Source: Gaoshiqia hydrogeniformans
Lineage (GTDB): Bacteria > Bacteroidota > Bacteroidia > Bacteroidales > Prolixibacteraceae
Direction of reading: 5' to 3'
Assembly: GCF_049347105.1 (NCBI RefSeq)
Contig: NZ_CP186334.1
Span: 1,116,001-1,180,000, forward strand
DNA length: 64,000 nucleotides
Shown one piece after another: positions 43,249 to 52,907 of this stretch. The notes below the pieces were generated by a model. It was not told the origin of the DNA and ran no database searches. It saw only the letters and a program-made list of their open reading frames with translations. The position numbers were made by a program, and so were the translations under genes. The first letter of the stretch is position 1. Each line of letters opens with the position of its first letter.

Positions 43249-44745
43249 TTAAACCGTCCAGGTATCAGACGCAGCCCTTCTCCCAATCCGGTCAACAGCA
43301 ACCACCTGGTATTCATCACCCGGTTTAGCCTGCCGGTCGCGGTACTTACTTTTGTCTTTTGTTACAATCGGCATATGATTGATTTTATAGACCCCCTTCC
43401 CGTTTTTTACGATTTCGTAATGGCTTACCGGTTCGTCACCCGCATAAGCGATGCGCCACGAAAGTTCAACCAGCGTGTCGTTATGGATAAACTCCACATC
43501 ATTGGGAGCGCTTAATTCGTTTGCACCAATCTGAAAGTAGTTGGCTTTTCCGTCTTTTGCTTTTAAACCAAGCTCCTCATAACTTCTTCGTATGGACTCA
43601 GGCAAACCATCCGGTTCAATCTGCGCGGCATAAAAGTTCTGCACCATCTGGCATTTCATCGGATCATCATCAATGTGCCCGATACCGATAATGGCGGTAT
43701 GTACTCCCGGCGTTGTCAGTGAATATTCGACCAGCGGCCGGCTGGGTATGGCCGGGGTACCCACCCGCGAAACCACGTCGGCCGGGTTGTTCGACCATTT
43801 TGCCTCTTTGTCGTACATGGCGCCATCGGCAAATACTTTCATGGCAATGATGCCCATTCCTTTTTCACGGGCAAGCGGAATGGCGTTGTACTGCATATTA
43901 AACATACGCCGGTCGTTAACATTAATGGCGACCAACATGGCGTCCAGGATATCGAAGCTGTCTCGCTGGATCATCTCCATCATCACCGGAGCGCTGTAAT
44001 GCCCGGAGAAACCGATGTGTTTGACCAGCCGTTCATGATCGGGATTCAGTCCCGTGAGGTTAGTTCCGTCGCGATAATCGCGTAAAGCCACGAATGCGCC
44101 AAAGTCACCCTCCGGGTCAAGCGGCGTTTCCAATCCTTTAAACAGCACATCCACCTCGTCCATGAAATTGAGGTTATGCGCCAGGATCATATCTACATAA
44201 GCGCCTTTGGGATAATTTCCTTTACCGTCGCCAAACATCTGCGAAAGCGAACGTTTCAGATCGCCAACGGCTCCCATACCATGATCGCCGTTTGTCCAGT
44301 TCCGAACGGTATCTGAGCCTGCCGGGAAATTATTGTTTCCCCACCGGATATGCGTTTTGGTAGTGATGAAAACGGATTGCCTCAGACTAAAATTATACTC
44401 CGGCACCCCCGGAATCAGGTTCAGTTGCCGGAATGCCTTTCCGAAGTTCAGCTGGCTGGGACCATACAGGTTAGAAGTATCAAAGTAGTTAATCCCCATG
44501 TTGAAAGCTTTCAAAATGATCGCTACCGGATCGACCCCTTCGGGTGTCCATTGCAGCGAAGCCTGCCCGCCAAGACCCAGCGTGGTTACTTCAAAATCGA
44601 TCTTACCAAACTTCCGTTTCATAGGAACTGGCAATTGGCTGATCGCAAAATTATCAAGAGGAAGGAAAGTTGCACCTGCGGTTGTCGCGGCAGAAATCTT
44701 AATAAAGTTCCTGCGATTCAGTTGAAAAGGTTTTTCTTTTTCCAT
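43249..44745 (-). CDS. Tat-exported aldo/keto reductase with C-terminal fibronectin-like domain
   Basis: A 498-residue protein. The N-terminus has a twin-arginine signal (N10-R-R-N-F-I-K-I-S-A-A-T-T-A-G). The barrel shows the aldo/keto reductase tetrad: D and Y in Y-F-D-T-S-N-L-Y-G, K in I-T-T-K-T-H, and H in L-A-H-N-L. The final 90 residues (D-V-E-F-I-H-N-D-T-L-V-E-L-S-W-R) look like a fibronectin III-type domain. A folded, cofactor-bound enzyme exported by Tat fits a periplasmic oxidoreductase. No partner genes are next to it. Substrate is unknown. Confidence 0.85.
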   Translation of the reverse strand: MEKEKPFQLNRRNFIKISAATTAGATFLPLDNFAISQLPVPMKRKFGKIDFEVTTLGLGGQASLQWTPEGVDPVAIILKAFNMGINYFDTSNLYGPSQLNFGKAFRQLNLIPGVPEYNFSLRQSVFITTKTHIRWGNNNFPAGSDTVRNWTNGDHGMGAVGDLKRSLSQMFGDGKGNYPKGAYVDMILAHNLNFMDEVDVLFKGLETPLDPEGDFGAFVALRDYRDGTNLTGLNPDHERLVKHIGFSGHYSAPVMMEMIQRDSFDILDAMLVAINVNDRRMFNMQYNAIPLAREKGMGIIAMKVFADGAMYDKEAKWSNNPADVVSRVGTPAIPSRPLVEYSLTTPGVHTAIIGIGHIDDDPMKCQMVQNFYAAQIEPDGLPESIRRSYEELGLKAKDGKANYFQIGANELSAPNDVEFIHNDTLVELSWRIAYAGDEPVSHYEIVKNGKGVYKINHMPIVTKDKSKYRDRQAKPGDEYQVVAVDRIGRRAASDTWTV

Positions 44746-44863
44746 GCTGACTGGTTTATCTCTTAAAGTTACAACGAAAAATCGTTAATATCCACAAGCA
44801 GAACCAGATAAAAACAGAAAAGTATCAGGTATTCTTATGAAAGAACCGGACACACAGGTTAAT

Positions 44864-47281
44864 TTAGCGTTCTTTATCCGCCCTATTCTTAATCACAATA
44901 GCTTTAACCAGGCTGTTTCCCTGATCATCGATTAAGGTCAGCAGGTAGTTTCCCGGGGCCGGATGTACAGGCATTTGGTGGTTTCCGCGGGTGTGTCCAA
45001 GATACTTTTCGCCCAGGTGCCAGTATATCACCGCGCCGTGCAGGGAGTGTGCGGCTTCGAGAATGACCTGGCCGGGCGTGCCATCGAGCTGTACCGGTAC
45101 AAATACCTGGTTGTTTTCACGCGGATAAATCATTTCCATCACCTCCTGCACGGTTTCGGCGCAACCGGGAAGAAATGGCGGCAGTGCTTTGTAGAACGGA
45201 TTTTTACGTTTAAAGTACCATTCCATGACCGGAGGTAACACAAACCACGGCTGATGGAGCATTTCTTCTACCGGTAAACACCGCGAGCTAACCTGCATCG
45301 CGCCCGACGGATCGAGATGTACCAGCCTATGATAAGGGCAGGCCGTGGTATTCAGGCCTTTTTGCATGACCCACATCGTATCGGCCTGTGTGCAATACGG
45401 TCCGATACGGCAACCGCTATCCCGGCATACCGCAACCGGCGCCATTTCGTCGACCGGCTGGGTAAACCATTTTCCGGCGGGCAACAGGTTAAATACATCG
45501 AACAGCAGCGGTGCGGCAGCCGATGTGCCGGTTAGGCCGGGACGTCCTTCCCCGTCGGCGTTGCCGCACCACACGGCTACCGCAAAATGACGATCGACGC
45601 CCACTGCCCAACCGTCGCGAAAGCCGAAGCTGGTCCCCGTTTTCCAGGCGACCTGCCGCGACGAAGAAAACATCTCCCAACCCGATTCTTCATCGGGCCG
45701 GTTCACGTTCATCAGGGCATCGAGGGTCAGCCAGGCAGCTCCGGCAGACACCGGGGTCCGGCTTGCCGCTTCTTTTGAAAAGTTTCGGTCCTGGTATACC
45801 GGCCTTCGGAAATCATCCCGGAAGGCCAGCCCGTCGTTTTCCTCATAATGAACAAGCAGTCGTCCCAACGAAGCGTATGCGCCGGCCAAATCCCACAATG
45901 TAACCTCTGCTCCTCCCAGGATCAGCGATAAACCATAATGATCGGCATGCCTGTTGAGTGTTGAGAAATGCAGGGTTTTCAACAGGCTGTAAAAACGGTC
46001 GGTCCCAAAATCGCGGAGCATACGAACAGCAGGAATATTGAGCGATTTGGCAAGCGCCACCGAAGCTGGCACGGCGCCTTCGAACTGTAGATTGAAATTT
46101 TGCGGGCTGAATCCGCCAATCTGCGTGGGAATATCGGGAATCAGCGTGTTGGGCAGGATCAATCCGTCGTCCTGCATGGCCGCGTATAAAAATGGTTTCA
46201 GGATGCTGCCCGAGCTGCGCGGCGACCTGATGACGTCGACTTGCTCCCCGTGCTGCCCGTCTCCCGGGTCAGGCGAGTTGCCGGTGTATGCGAGGACTTC
46301 ACCTTTTTCAACATTCAGAACCAATACCGCGGCGTTGTATATTTCATTGGCCCGGAGCCTGACCAAATGCTGCCTGACCAATTCGTTCACCCGCCCTTGC
46401 AACTGGTGATCAATGGTGGTTTCCACCCGTTTGCCCGGATATTCGCCCAACACCCGGCTAAGCAGGTGGGGGGCAGTTTGCGGAATGGCATATACCTGCC
46501 GGGGCAGGGGCTCCAGCCTGGCCAGTTTACAGGTGGTGGAATCGATCTGTCCGATGCGAAGAAGTTTGTTCAGTAACCGGTTCCGTTTTTCAAGCAAAAT
46601 CTCGTTTTGCTTACCCGGATAGATCAGGGAAGGCGCATTGGGCAATACCGCCAGCATCGCCGACTCTGCCCAGGAAAGATCATCCGGGTTCCGACCGTAG
46701 TAGCGCCAGGCCGCTGCATCAAGCCCCACTACGTTCCCTCCAAACGGGGCGCGCGAAACATACATCCGCAGGATATCTTCTTTCGAATACCTTAACTCGA
46801 GCCGCACCGCCAGCGCCAGTTCGATCAGTTTTTGCCAAAGCGTACGGGGCCTGCCTTTGCGCGAAATACGGATCAGCTGCATGGTGATGGTGCTCCCCCC
46901 GCTGACAACCCTGCCGTGACGGACATTCTGACTGAGCGCCCTCATCATGGCCACGGGATTTACGCCGGGATGGTAATAAAAGTACCGGTCTTCGAACGCC
47001 AGTACGCAGCTTTTGTATTTGCCGGGAATCTCGTCTGCCTCCGGAAAACGCCATTGCCCGTCAGCGGCAATGTAGGCGCCCAGTAATTCTCCCTGCCTGC
47101 TTTCAATCACCGTGGAGGTAGGATCGGAAAACAAGGGGGATGGCAAAGCAAACCACCAAAAGAGAAAAAAGATAAATAAACCCAGGCCCGAACCCAGACA
47201 GATCAGTTTCTTCTTTGACAAACGCCCGCGAAGAAGCAGGAAGACCATTTGATTTCCGTAAAGCCGCAACCTTGTCAACAT
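44864..47281 (-). CDS. pbpC: Penicillin-binding protein 1C (bifunctional peptidoglycan synthase)
   Basis: With the ATG at 47281 this is 805 residues. An N-terminal membrane anchor (about 25-47) is followed by the glycosyltransferase domain with E-D-R-Y-F-Y-Y-H-P-G-V-N and G-G-S-T-I-T-M-Q-L, and the transpeptidase domain with S-G-S-I-L-K (the SxxK serine) and K-T-G-T-S. A C-terminal biPBP domain follows with several cysteines. The start is set by a TAATG overlap with the alpha-2-macroglobulin stop codon; the frame itself extends 7 codons further. PbpC and alpha-2-macroglobulin pairs are a known conserved couple, thought to repair wall damage after protease attack. Confidence 0.93.
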   Translation of the reverse strand: MLTRLRLYGNQMVFLLLRGRLSKKKLICLGSGLGLFIFFLFWWFALPSPLFSDPTSTVIESRQGELLGAYIAADGQWRFPEADEIPGKYKSCVLAFEDRYFYYHPGVNPVAMMRALSQNVRHGRVVSGGSTITMQLIRISRKGRPRTLWQKLIELALAVRLELRYSKEDILRMYVSRAPFGGNVVGLDAAAWRYYGRNPDDLSWAESAMLAVLPNAPSLIYPGKQNEILLEKRNRLLNKLLRIGQIDSTTCKLARLEPLPRQVYAIPQTAPHLLSRVLGEYPGKRVETTIDHQLQGRVNELVRQHLVRLRANEIYNAAVLVLNVEKGEVLAYTGNSPDPGDGQHGEQVDVIRSPRSSGSILKPFLYAAMQDDGLILPNTLIPDIPTQIGGFSPQNFNLQFEGAVPASVALAKSLNIPAVRMLRDFGTDRFYSLLKTLHFSTLNRHADHYGLSLILGGAEVTLWDLAGAYASLGRLLVHYEENDGLAFRDDFRRPVYQDRNFSKEAASRTPVSAGAAWLTLDALMNVNRPDEESGWEMFSSSRQVAWKTGTSFGFRDGWAVGVDRHFAVAVWCGNADGEGRPGLTGTSAAAPLLFDVFNLLPAGKWFTQPVDEMAPVAVCRDSGCRIGPYCTQADTMWVMQKGLNTTACPYHRLVHLDPSGAMQVSSRCLPVEEMLHQPWFVLPPVMEWYFKRKNPFYKALPPFLPGCAETVQEVMEMIYPRENNQVFVPVQLDGTPGQVILEAAHSLHGAVIYWHLGEKYLGHTRGNHQMPVHPAPGNYLLTLIDDQGNSLVKAIVIKNRADKER

Positions 47282-50200
47282 TATTTTACCACTTCTACCC
47301 ATTTCCCGGGTTTACGGGCGTTGATCCGGTTGTCGTACATGGCCTCGCACTGAACCGAAGGCAGGTAGAACTTTCCTTCGTAGGCTGCATTCAGCAAAAT
47401 CCGAAAGGTCTTTTTCTCGTTCGCCTTCAATTCAAAATAGGTCAGCACCCGGTCATCGCGGATATCCTGATAATCGGACACATCGCTTTTCAACGAACTC
47501 TCCACATCATTCACCCGCATGTTAATGATCTCCCAACCTGACGGAAAAATGTTAGTTAAGGCCAATTCTTTGTAAAGACCGCGTTGTCCGGGGTTCTGCA
47601 CACTGATTTCGGCTACAAAGTCGGTTCCCTGGGCCAGTTTTGCCGGATCAACGGCTTTACCCTGCATATCCGTATAGCGTACATTCATAAACAGGTTACT
47701 TTGGGTTGAGGTGGTGTCGCCGGTCACCGGAATCCCCTTGCTCATCACCCGGACATACATCACCTTCTCTGTCTGGTTCTCCACCGATACCGATGCGGTT
47801 TTATTGTTTTTCAGGGAGATGTCGGCCTGCCATACCGGTTTGTTGGCGCTCACTGCCTGTGCCGTTGCCTGGTTAAAGGATACCTTCGCTTTCAGCGGGT
47901 CCTGTTTCAGGTGGCCGCCTCCGGCAAACTCGGCAATAGCCAGCAAAGCGTAAGCCGTGGTTTGCGTGCTCATCCAGTCGTCTGATGAAAGTTGGGCCGA
48001 AAGCTCTGTCACCAGCGGGAACGCTTCTGTTTGTTTTTTCAGCAGGGCAAGTGTTTCCAGGATCATCGCCTTATCGCGCCAATCGGAACCAAAGGAGTAG
48101 GAAAGCTCCCGGTAGGGTTTCACCTCTTTGCTCAGGCGGCTGATCATTTTTTCGGCCACCTCCGGCTGTCCGGCTACCGTATAAGCTGCGGCCAGTCGCC
48201 ATTGCGCCAGTTGTTCCAGACCTGCTTCCTCGCGCAAACGGTTCATCGCCCCAAAGTCGGGCTTTTGGGCCAACGCCAGCGTGTACAGCCGGTAAGCCTG
48301 AATCAGCGACGAATGCTCATAGTCGGACGAACGTTGCCAGCTGCGGGCGGCATTACGCTGGTAGCTCAGCCATTTTTCCTTCAGCCCGTACGGGAGCGAA
48401 TAGCCGGCTTCTTCGGCTTTCAGCATGAAATGACCGGCATAATTGGTTCCCCACGGCGTGGAGTAGGCAGAGCCGGGCCAGTATGCCAATCCGCCGTCAT
48501 TCAACTGAAAGCGGACCAGCAGGTTTAAAGCAGCCCTGATATGGTTTTCGATGCTTTGTTTTTTGTCTGGTGAAATTTCAGTCAGCCGGTTAAGCATGAG
48601 TTGCGGGAACACTGAGGAAGTAACCTGCTCGATACAGCCATGCGGATACCGGACCAGGTAATCCAGGCGCCGGGCAAGGTCGAGCGGCGGAATGCCCGAA
48701 AGTTCGAGCGTTGCCGTATTCGTTCCGACCATGCCGGGGGCCTGCACTGAAGCTTCCCATTTTTGCCCGGCCTGAATAACGCTCTCCTTTACATTAACAA
48801 CCTCGGGATTAGAGGGGCGCACCTCGAGTTCCAACTCATACGTAGCATTGTAACTGCCGCTTTGGGCTGTTACTTTTACTTTTCCGACGCCGGTCTTTTC
48901 CGCTACCTTCAGTTTAAATCCGGCAATCTGGTCACCCGGTTCAGCAAAGTTAAGCTGCTGATAACTACCTCCAAGCGGGCTGAACAGATCGTTCACTTCG
49001 ATGCTGACTTTCACATTTTTTACATCCGGTTTCATTGCAAATACGTTGACCGGCAGTTTTACTTCTTCGCCGGGGCCCAATACGCGGGGTAATGTAGCCA
49101 GCAACATCAACGGTTTCAGCACTTTCACCGATTTCTCGGCATTACCATAGGCGCCGTTGTCGCCGGCCACCACCATCACCCGGACAGCGCCCACGTAATT
49201 CGGCATCTGCAACTGATGGTTATTGGTTTTGCCCTTTTCGAGGGTGAACGGGCCGATAAAGGAAACCACCGGTTTAAAGCGGTTTACTTTTTTCTTTTTG
49301 GCATCGGCCAGACTTTCATCGCCGCCAACAGCGAAAGCTTTTTCCAGGCGCGCGCCGTAAGCTCCGATCACATCATCGTAAAAATCCCAGGTTTTCACGC
49401 CCAAGGCTTCGCGGGCATAAAATGCCGGCCAGGGGTCGGGCGTTTTGAATCGGGTCAGGTCAAGCAAACCTTCGTCCACCACGGCCAGTGTATAAGTCAT
49501 TCTTTTTCCCGATTTCTCCGAAACCTTCACTTCGTAGGCTTTTTCGGGCGTCAATTCGGCCGCCATGCTGATCTCCGGGCTGAGGTGGGTTGCCGGGTCT
49601 TCGACCAAAAGCGGGATTACGCCGTACAGACGGATCGGAGCATCATTATCGGTTTGCTCGTGCGGCTGAATGAGGGAAATATGTACAAAGATATTGGGAG
49701 CCATTTCAGGCTTGATATCGAAACTGAAAACCGTGTTTGTTTCACGGGTATCGACCCAAAACAAATCCAGTACCCGGCTGCCGTTTTCGAGGCTCACGAG
49801 CGCCTTGCCTTTTTTTCCGGAAGGGATGTTTACCGTGGCTTTTTCACCAACCAGGTAGCTTTCTTTATCGGTTTTAAACGAAAGCATGGTTGCCGCTTCC
49901 TGCATTCCATCGGCAGCCCAGTATCCCCATTTGGAGAAGTAAGCGGTGAGCCCGGCGCTGTGCCCGCTTTCCGGGTCTTTCACATGGATCAAGTAACGGC
50001 CGTTGTCGTCCCAGTTGGAATAGTTGACCTTAAGCGGGACACTGGCTGCGCCATTCACCGTTTTTACCTTGATCCGCATAACCGGTTTCTCGTACGAGTT
50101 GTTCACGTAGCGGGCCAGGTTATCCTCGCCGGCATCCCACCACCAATGCCAATCCACTTTATAAACAGTCACCTCCAGACCGTCCCGGTCAATTTTGTTC

Positions 50201-52839
50201 CCTTTATCATCCACGGAGACCAGTTCGAGCGGATAGGAGGTATCCGTTTTGTACCAGTTTGAATCAGATGCAGGTAATTTGACTCCCACAAAGGAGCGGT
50301 AGGGTGCGTACGGAATGGTCTGTACATCGGTGCTGAAATCGCCCGTTTCTTCATACACCCGACTCGAAAAATGAGCGTTTAACATACCCGGGGCAGAAGT
50401 GAGCTCCGACAACTTAAAATTGACCGCGGCCACTCCTTCGTCATTGATTTTATCATTAAACACCTCCTGCTCTTCCGCATAAAAGTATTTGGCCGGATCG
50501 TCAAATACGTAGTTGACATATCCTTTAAAAGTGGTTTTTGTTTTCGAAAAACTAACCGACACCTGCGCTTTCAGGTTTTTCGCGATTGCCCCGTGCAGCC
50601 AGCTTACCTGTAATTTTCCTTTTGCATTAGCCTGCCCAACCGACAATTGGCTGCCATCAAATTTCAGGTCGATTTTCAACCGGTTTGGTTTGACGGTTTC
50701 TACTTTAATGCGTTTGGTAAAGGTTTGTCCGCCCACTTTCAGCAGGGCGTTCCAGTTTCCCGTCGGCGCTTCCGGATCGGTATCGGCAGTGAAGCTGTAA
50801 AACCCGTTGACACCCGACGTTTTCACCTGCCTGCTCACGGTCTGGCCTTTCGGATTGATCAACTCGAAGATCACCGGATGGTTTTCCGGCAAATTGTTTT
50901 GTTTATCTTCCAGGATAAAAGTGAGGAAAATTTTGTCTCCGGGCCGCCACACGCCCCGTTCGCCGTACACATAACCTTTGATTCCTTTCTGCACCACTTC
51001 GCCCGTTACGTCAAAATTACTCAGCGACAACGAGGATCCGTCGTCCAGACGCAGGTAGGCCATTTGTCCGTCTTTTTCGGCAACCAGCAAAAATGGCTTG
51101 TGTTTTAACTGTACTTTGGCAAAACCGTCGGCCCCGGTAACCACGGTTTCCATCAGCTGCTTCTGGAAATTATATATTTTCAGGCTGACCCCGGATTCGG
51201 GAGCTGTTGTTTTCAGATTGGTCACGGCAAAGTTCATCGTTTGATTGCCGCCTCCCTTTGCAATAATGGCCAGGTTGGTAGCAAACAGGTTCCGGGCCAC
51301 AAAACGATTGGAATTATAATACGAAACATGTCCGGGATTTTCGCGTTCCGACCATTCGTAGTCGTCGGGGTAGTAGTAGTCCGAGTACCAGCCGGGCTCG
51401 TTCCATTCATCCATTTCCCTTAGCGCCGCCTGCTCTTGTTCCAGCTGATCCGCCGGCGCTGTTTGGGTAACCTCCGGCATTTGTTCAAATCCGTAAAAGG
51501 AATAATTTTTGTTAAACCGAAGCTGAACCCGGTAAATCGCGCCCGGTTCAACTTTTACCAGCCGGGCAAGATCAACGCTGTAGGTGTTCCAATTTTTAAG
51601 GCTGGAAAAAGATGTGACATTCAAGTCGATCCGTTTCTGAAGGACCAGCCGTCCGACTTGCTTAATATCGGAACTATGCTGGTAATTATTTTGCTGAAAG
51701 AACTGGTGAATGTTGTTGGTAAATATTTTGATGATCCGTAAATCAACGGCTTTCAGATTGACGGCTTCAAACGGAAAAATCAGCTCGTTGGACGAAGGGA
51801 CAATACTGCCTTTTCCTATTAAGCGTAATCCAGGCTTCAGGTCTTCGAAACGCACCTGCATGGTCACCGGATCGTTCAGTTTAAAATTTAGTGCATTACG
51901 GATTCCCCCTGAGATATAAACTTCGTGATCGCCAGCCAGCCTGGATGGCAAATACACTTTCAACTCGTTGTTTTCAACCAGATAACGAAGGTTGCCGATT
52001 TTGTCGATGGTCACCAGCCCCTCCAGGTTCTGGGACAACTGTAAGGGATCGGAAAAGCGTATCTGCAAGTATTGTTCAGGTTGCTGGATAACCCGTACAT
52101 CAACGACTTTAAAAACATCGAGCGCGGATAATTCAATTTTTTCTTCCCCTGTTTTGTTATCGCCGATCGAACTGCCGTTCCATTTTACCGTCACAAGTTG
52201 CGAAACATTTTTACGAAGCAGGCTATCGGCCTGAAAGCTGTGTTTTTTCCCGTCGGCATCATGATCCCATGTCACGGAAAGTTTCTGATCGTCTTTCAAA
52301 ACCTGAATAATCGATTCAACCTGCTGATCTTCGGCACAATCGGCCGTATAAACTACGCCGGACAAATACTGAAGTTTCATGTTTTCATGATTATAAGACC
52401 TGAGCGCCAAGTTATTAACACTAAACGACTGGCGAATGGTTTTCAGACTGAACTGCATCGTTTTATACCGGTCGGGCACATCAATAATTTTACCCAAAGC
52501 CACGGTAACGGTATAAACGGCATCCGACTTCATTCTTTCTGAAGGCAGAAATGCCAGTGTCCGGTTGTCAATCCATTGCACCTTTCCCTTTACAGAAGGA
52601 GAAAGTGAAATCAACCCGCCCGAAAGTTCAACCCCCGGTTGTTCTGGCTGCCGTGGATCCTGACTAAACTCAATCAGGACCGGCGCTTTACACGAAACAA
52701 CACCGCTGGTATAACTGCTGACATACTGGGTAAACCCACTGTCAACCGGTTTTATTTCTTTCGATGTTTGATCGCCGCAGGCGATAAGGAATAAGGCGGC
52801 TGAAATAAAAAGTACAGCCCAGGTAAAAATTTGCTTCAT
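47281..52839 (-). CDS. Bacterial alpha-2-macroglobulin-family lipoprotein
   Basis: An 1852-residue periplasmic protease trap. The signal peptide ends in a lipobox (L-F-L-I-A-C-G), so it is anchored to a membrane. Multiple MG (macroglobulin) beta-sandwich domains fill the first half, and V-Y-G-E-R-G-V-W-R-P-G-D-K marks a well-known MG-domain motif. The thioester C1402-I-E-Q is present in Y-P-H-G-C-I-E-Q, so covalent trapping is possible, followed by the alpha/alpha thioester domain and a C-terminal receptor-like domain. It precedes pbpC with a TAATG junction; translation of the two is probably coupled. Confidence 0.93.
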   Translation of the reverse strand: MKQIFTWAVLFISAALFLIACGDQTSKEIKPVDSGFTQYVSSYTSGVVSCKAPVLIEFSQDPRQPEQPGVELSGGLISLSPSVKGKVQWIDNRTLAFLPSERMKSDAVYTVTVALGKIIDVPDRYKTMQFSLKTIRQSFSVNNLALRSYNHENMKLQYLSGVVYTADCAEDQQVESIIQVLKDDQKLSVTWDHDADGKKHSFQADSLLRKNVSQLVTVKWNGSSIGDNKTGEEKIELSALDVFKVVDVRVIQQPEQYLQIRFSDPLQLSQNLEGLVTIDKIGNLRYLVENNELKVYLPSRLAGDHEVYISGGIRNALNFKLNDPVTMQVRFEDLKPGLRLIGKGSIVPSSNELIFPFEAVNLKAVDLRIIKIFTNNIHQFFQQNNYQHSSDIKQVGRLVLQKRIDLNVTSFSSLKNWNTYSVDLARLVKVEPGAIYRVQLRFNKNYSFYGFEQMPEVTQTAPADQLEQEQAALREMDEWNEPGWYSDYYYPDDYEWSERENPGHVSYYNSNRFVARNLFATNLAIIAKGGGNQTMNFAVTNLKTTAPESGVSLKIYNFQKQLMETVVTGADGFAKVQLKHKPFLLVAEKDGQMAYLRLDDGSSLSLSNFDVTGEVVQKGIKGYVYGERGVWRPGDKIFLTFILEDKQNNLPENHPVIFELINPKGQTVSRQVKTSGVNGFYSFTADTDPEAPTGNWNALLKVGGQTFTKRIKVETVKPNRLKIDLKFDGSQLSVGQANAKGKLQVSWLHGAIAKNLKAQVSVSFSKTKTTFKGYVNYVFDDPAKYFYAEEQEVFNDKINDEGVAAVNFKLSELTSAPGMLNAHFSSRVYEETGDFSTDVQTIPYAPYRSFVGVKLPASDSNWYKTDTSYPLELVSVDDKGNKIDRDGLEVTVYKVDWHWWWDAGEDNLARYVNNSYEKPVMRIKVKTVNGAASVPLKVNYSNWDDNGRYLIHVKDPESGHSAGLTAYFSKWGYWAADGMQEAATMLSFKTDKESYLVGEKATVNIPSGKKGKALVSLENGSRVLDLFWVDTRETNTVFSFDIKPEMAPNIFVHISLIQPHEQTDNDAPIRLYGVIPLLVEDPATHLSPEISMAAELTPEKAYEVKVSEKSGKRMTYTLAVVDEGLLDLTRFKTPDPWPAFYAREALGVKTWDFYDDVIGAYGARLEKAFAVGGDESLADAKKKKVNRFKPVVSFIGPFTLEKGKTNNHQLQMPNYVGAVRVMVVAGDNGAYGNAEKSVKVLKPLMLLATLPRVLGPGEEVKLPVNVFAMKPDVKNVKVSIEVNDLFSPLGGSYQQLNFAEPGDQIAGFKLKVAEKTGVGKVKVTAQSGSYNATYELELEVRPSNPEVVNVKESVIQAGQKWEASVQAPGMVGTNTATLELSGIPPLDLARRLDYLVRYPHGCIEQVTSSVFPQLMLNRLTEISPDKKQSIENHIRAALNLLVRFQLNDGGLAYWPGSAYSTPWGTNYAGHFMLKAEEAGYSLPYGLKEKWLSYQRNAARSWQRSSDYEHSSLIQAYRLYTLALAQKPDFGAMNRLREEAGLEQLAQWRLAAAYTVAGQPEVAEKMISRLSKEVKPYRELSYSFGSDWRDKAMILETLALLKKQTEAFPLVTELSAQLSSDDWMSTQTTAYALLAIAEFAGGGHLKQDPLKAKVSFNQATAQAVSANKPVWQADISLKNNKTASVSVENQTEKVMYVRVMSKGIPVTGDTTSTQSNLFMNVRYTDMQGKAVDPAKLAQGTDFVAEISVQNPGQRGLYKELALTNIFPSGWEIINMRVNDVESSLKSDVSDYQDIRDDRVLTYFELKANEKKTFRILLNAAYEGKFYLPSVQCEAMYDNRINARKPGKWVEVVK

Positions 52840-52907
52840 ATCAGGATTTTTTTTTGATTTTTCAGGTTTGGAATAAATTGAAAACAGACTGCCGGATAAA
52901 CAAAAAC

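Noticed and set aside
49216..50262. Open frame of 348 codons antisense to the alpha-2-macroglobulin gene
   Set aside because: The sense frame is continuous over 1852 codons with recognisable domains; the antisense translation has no domain.
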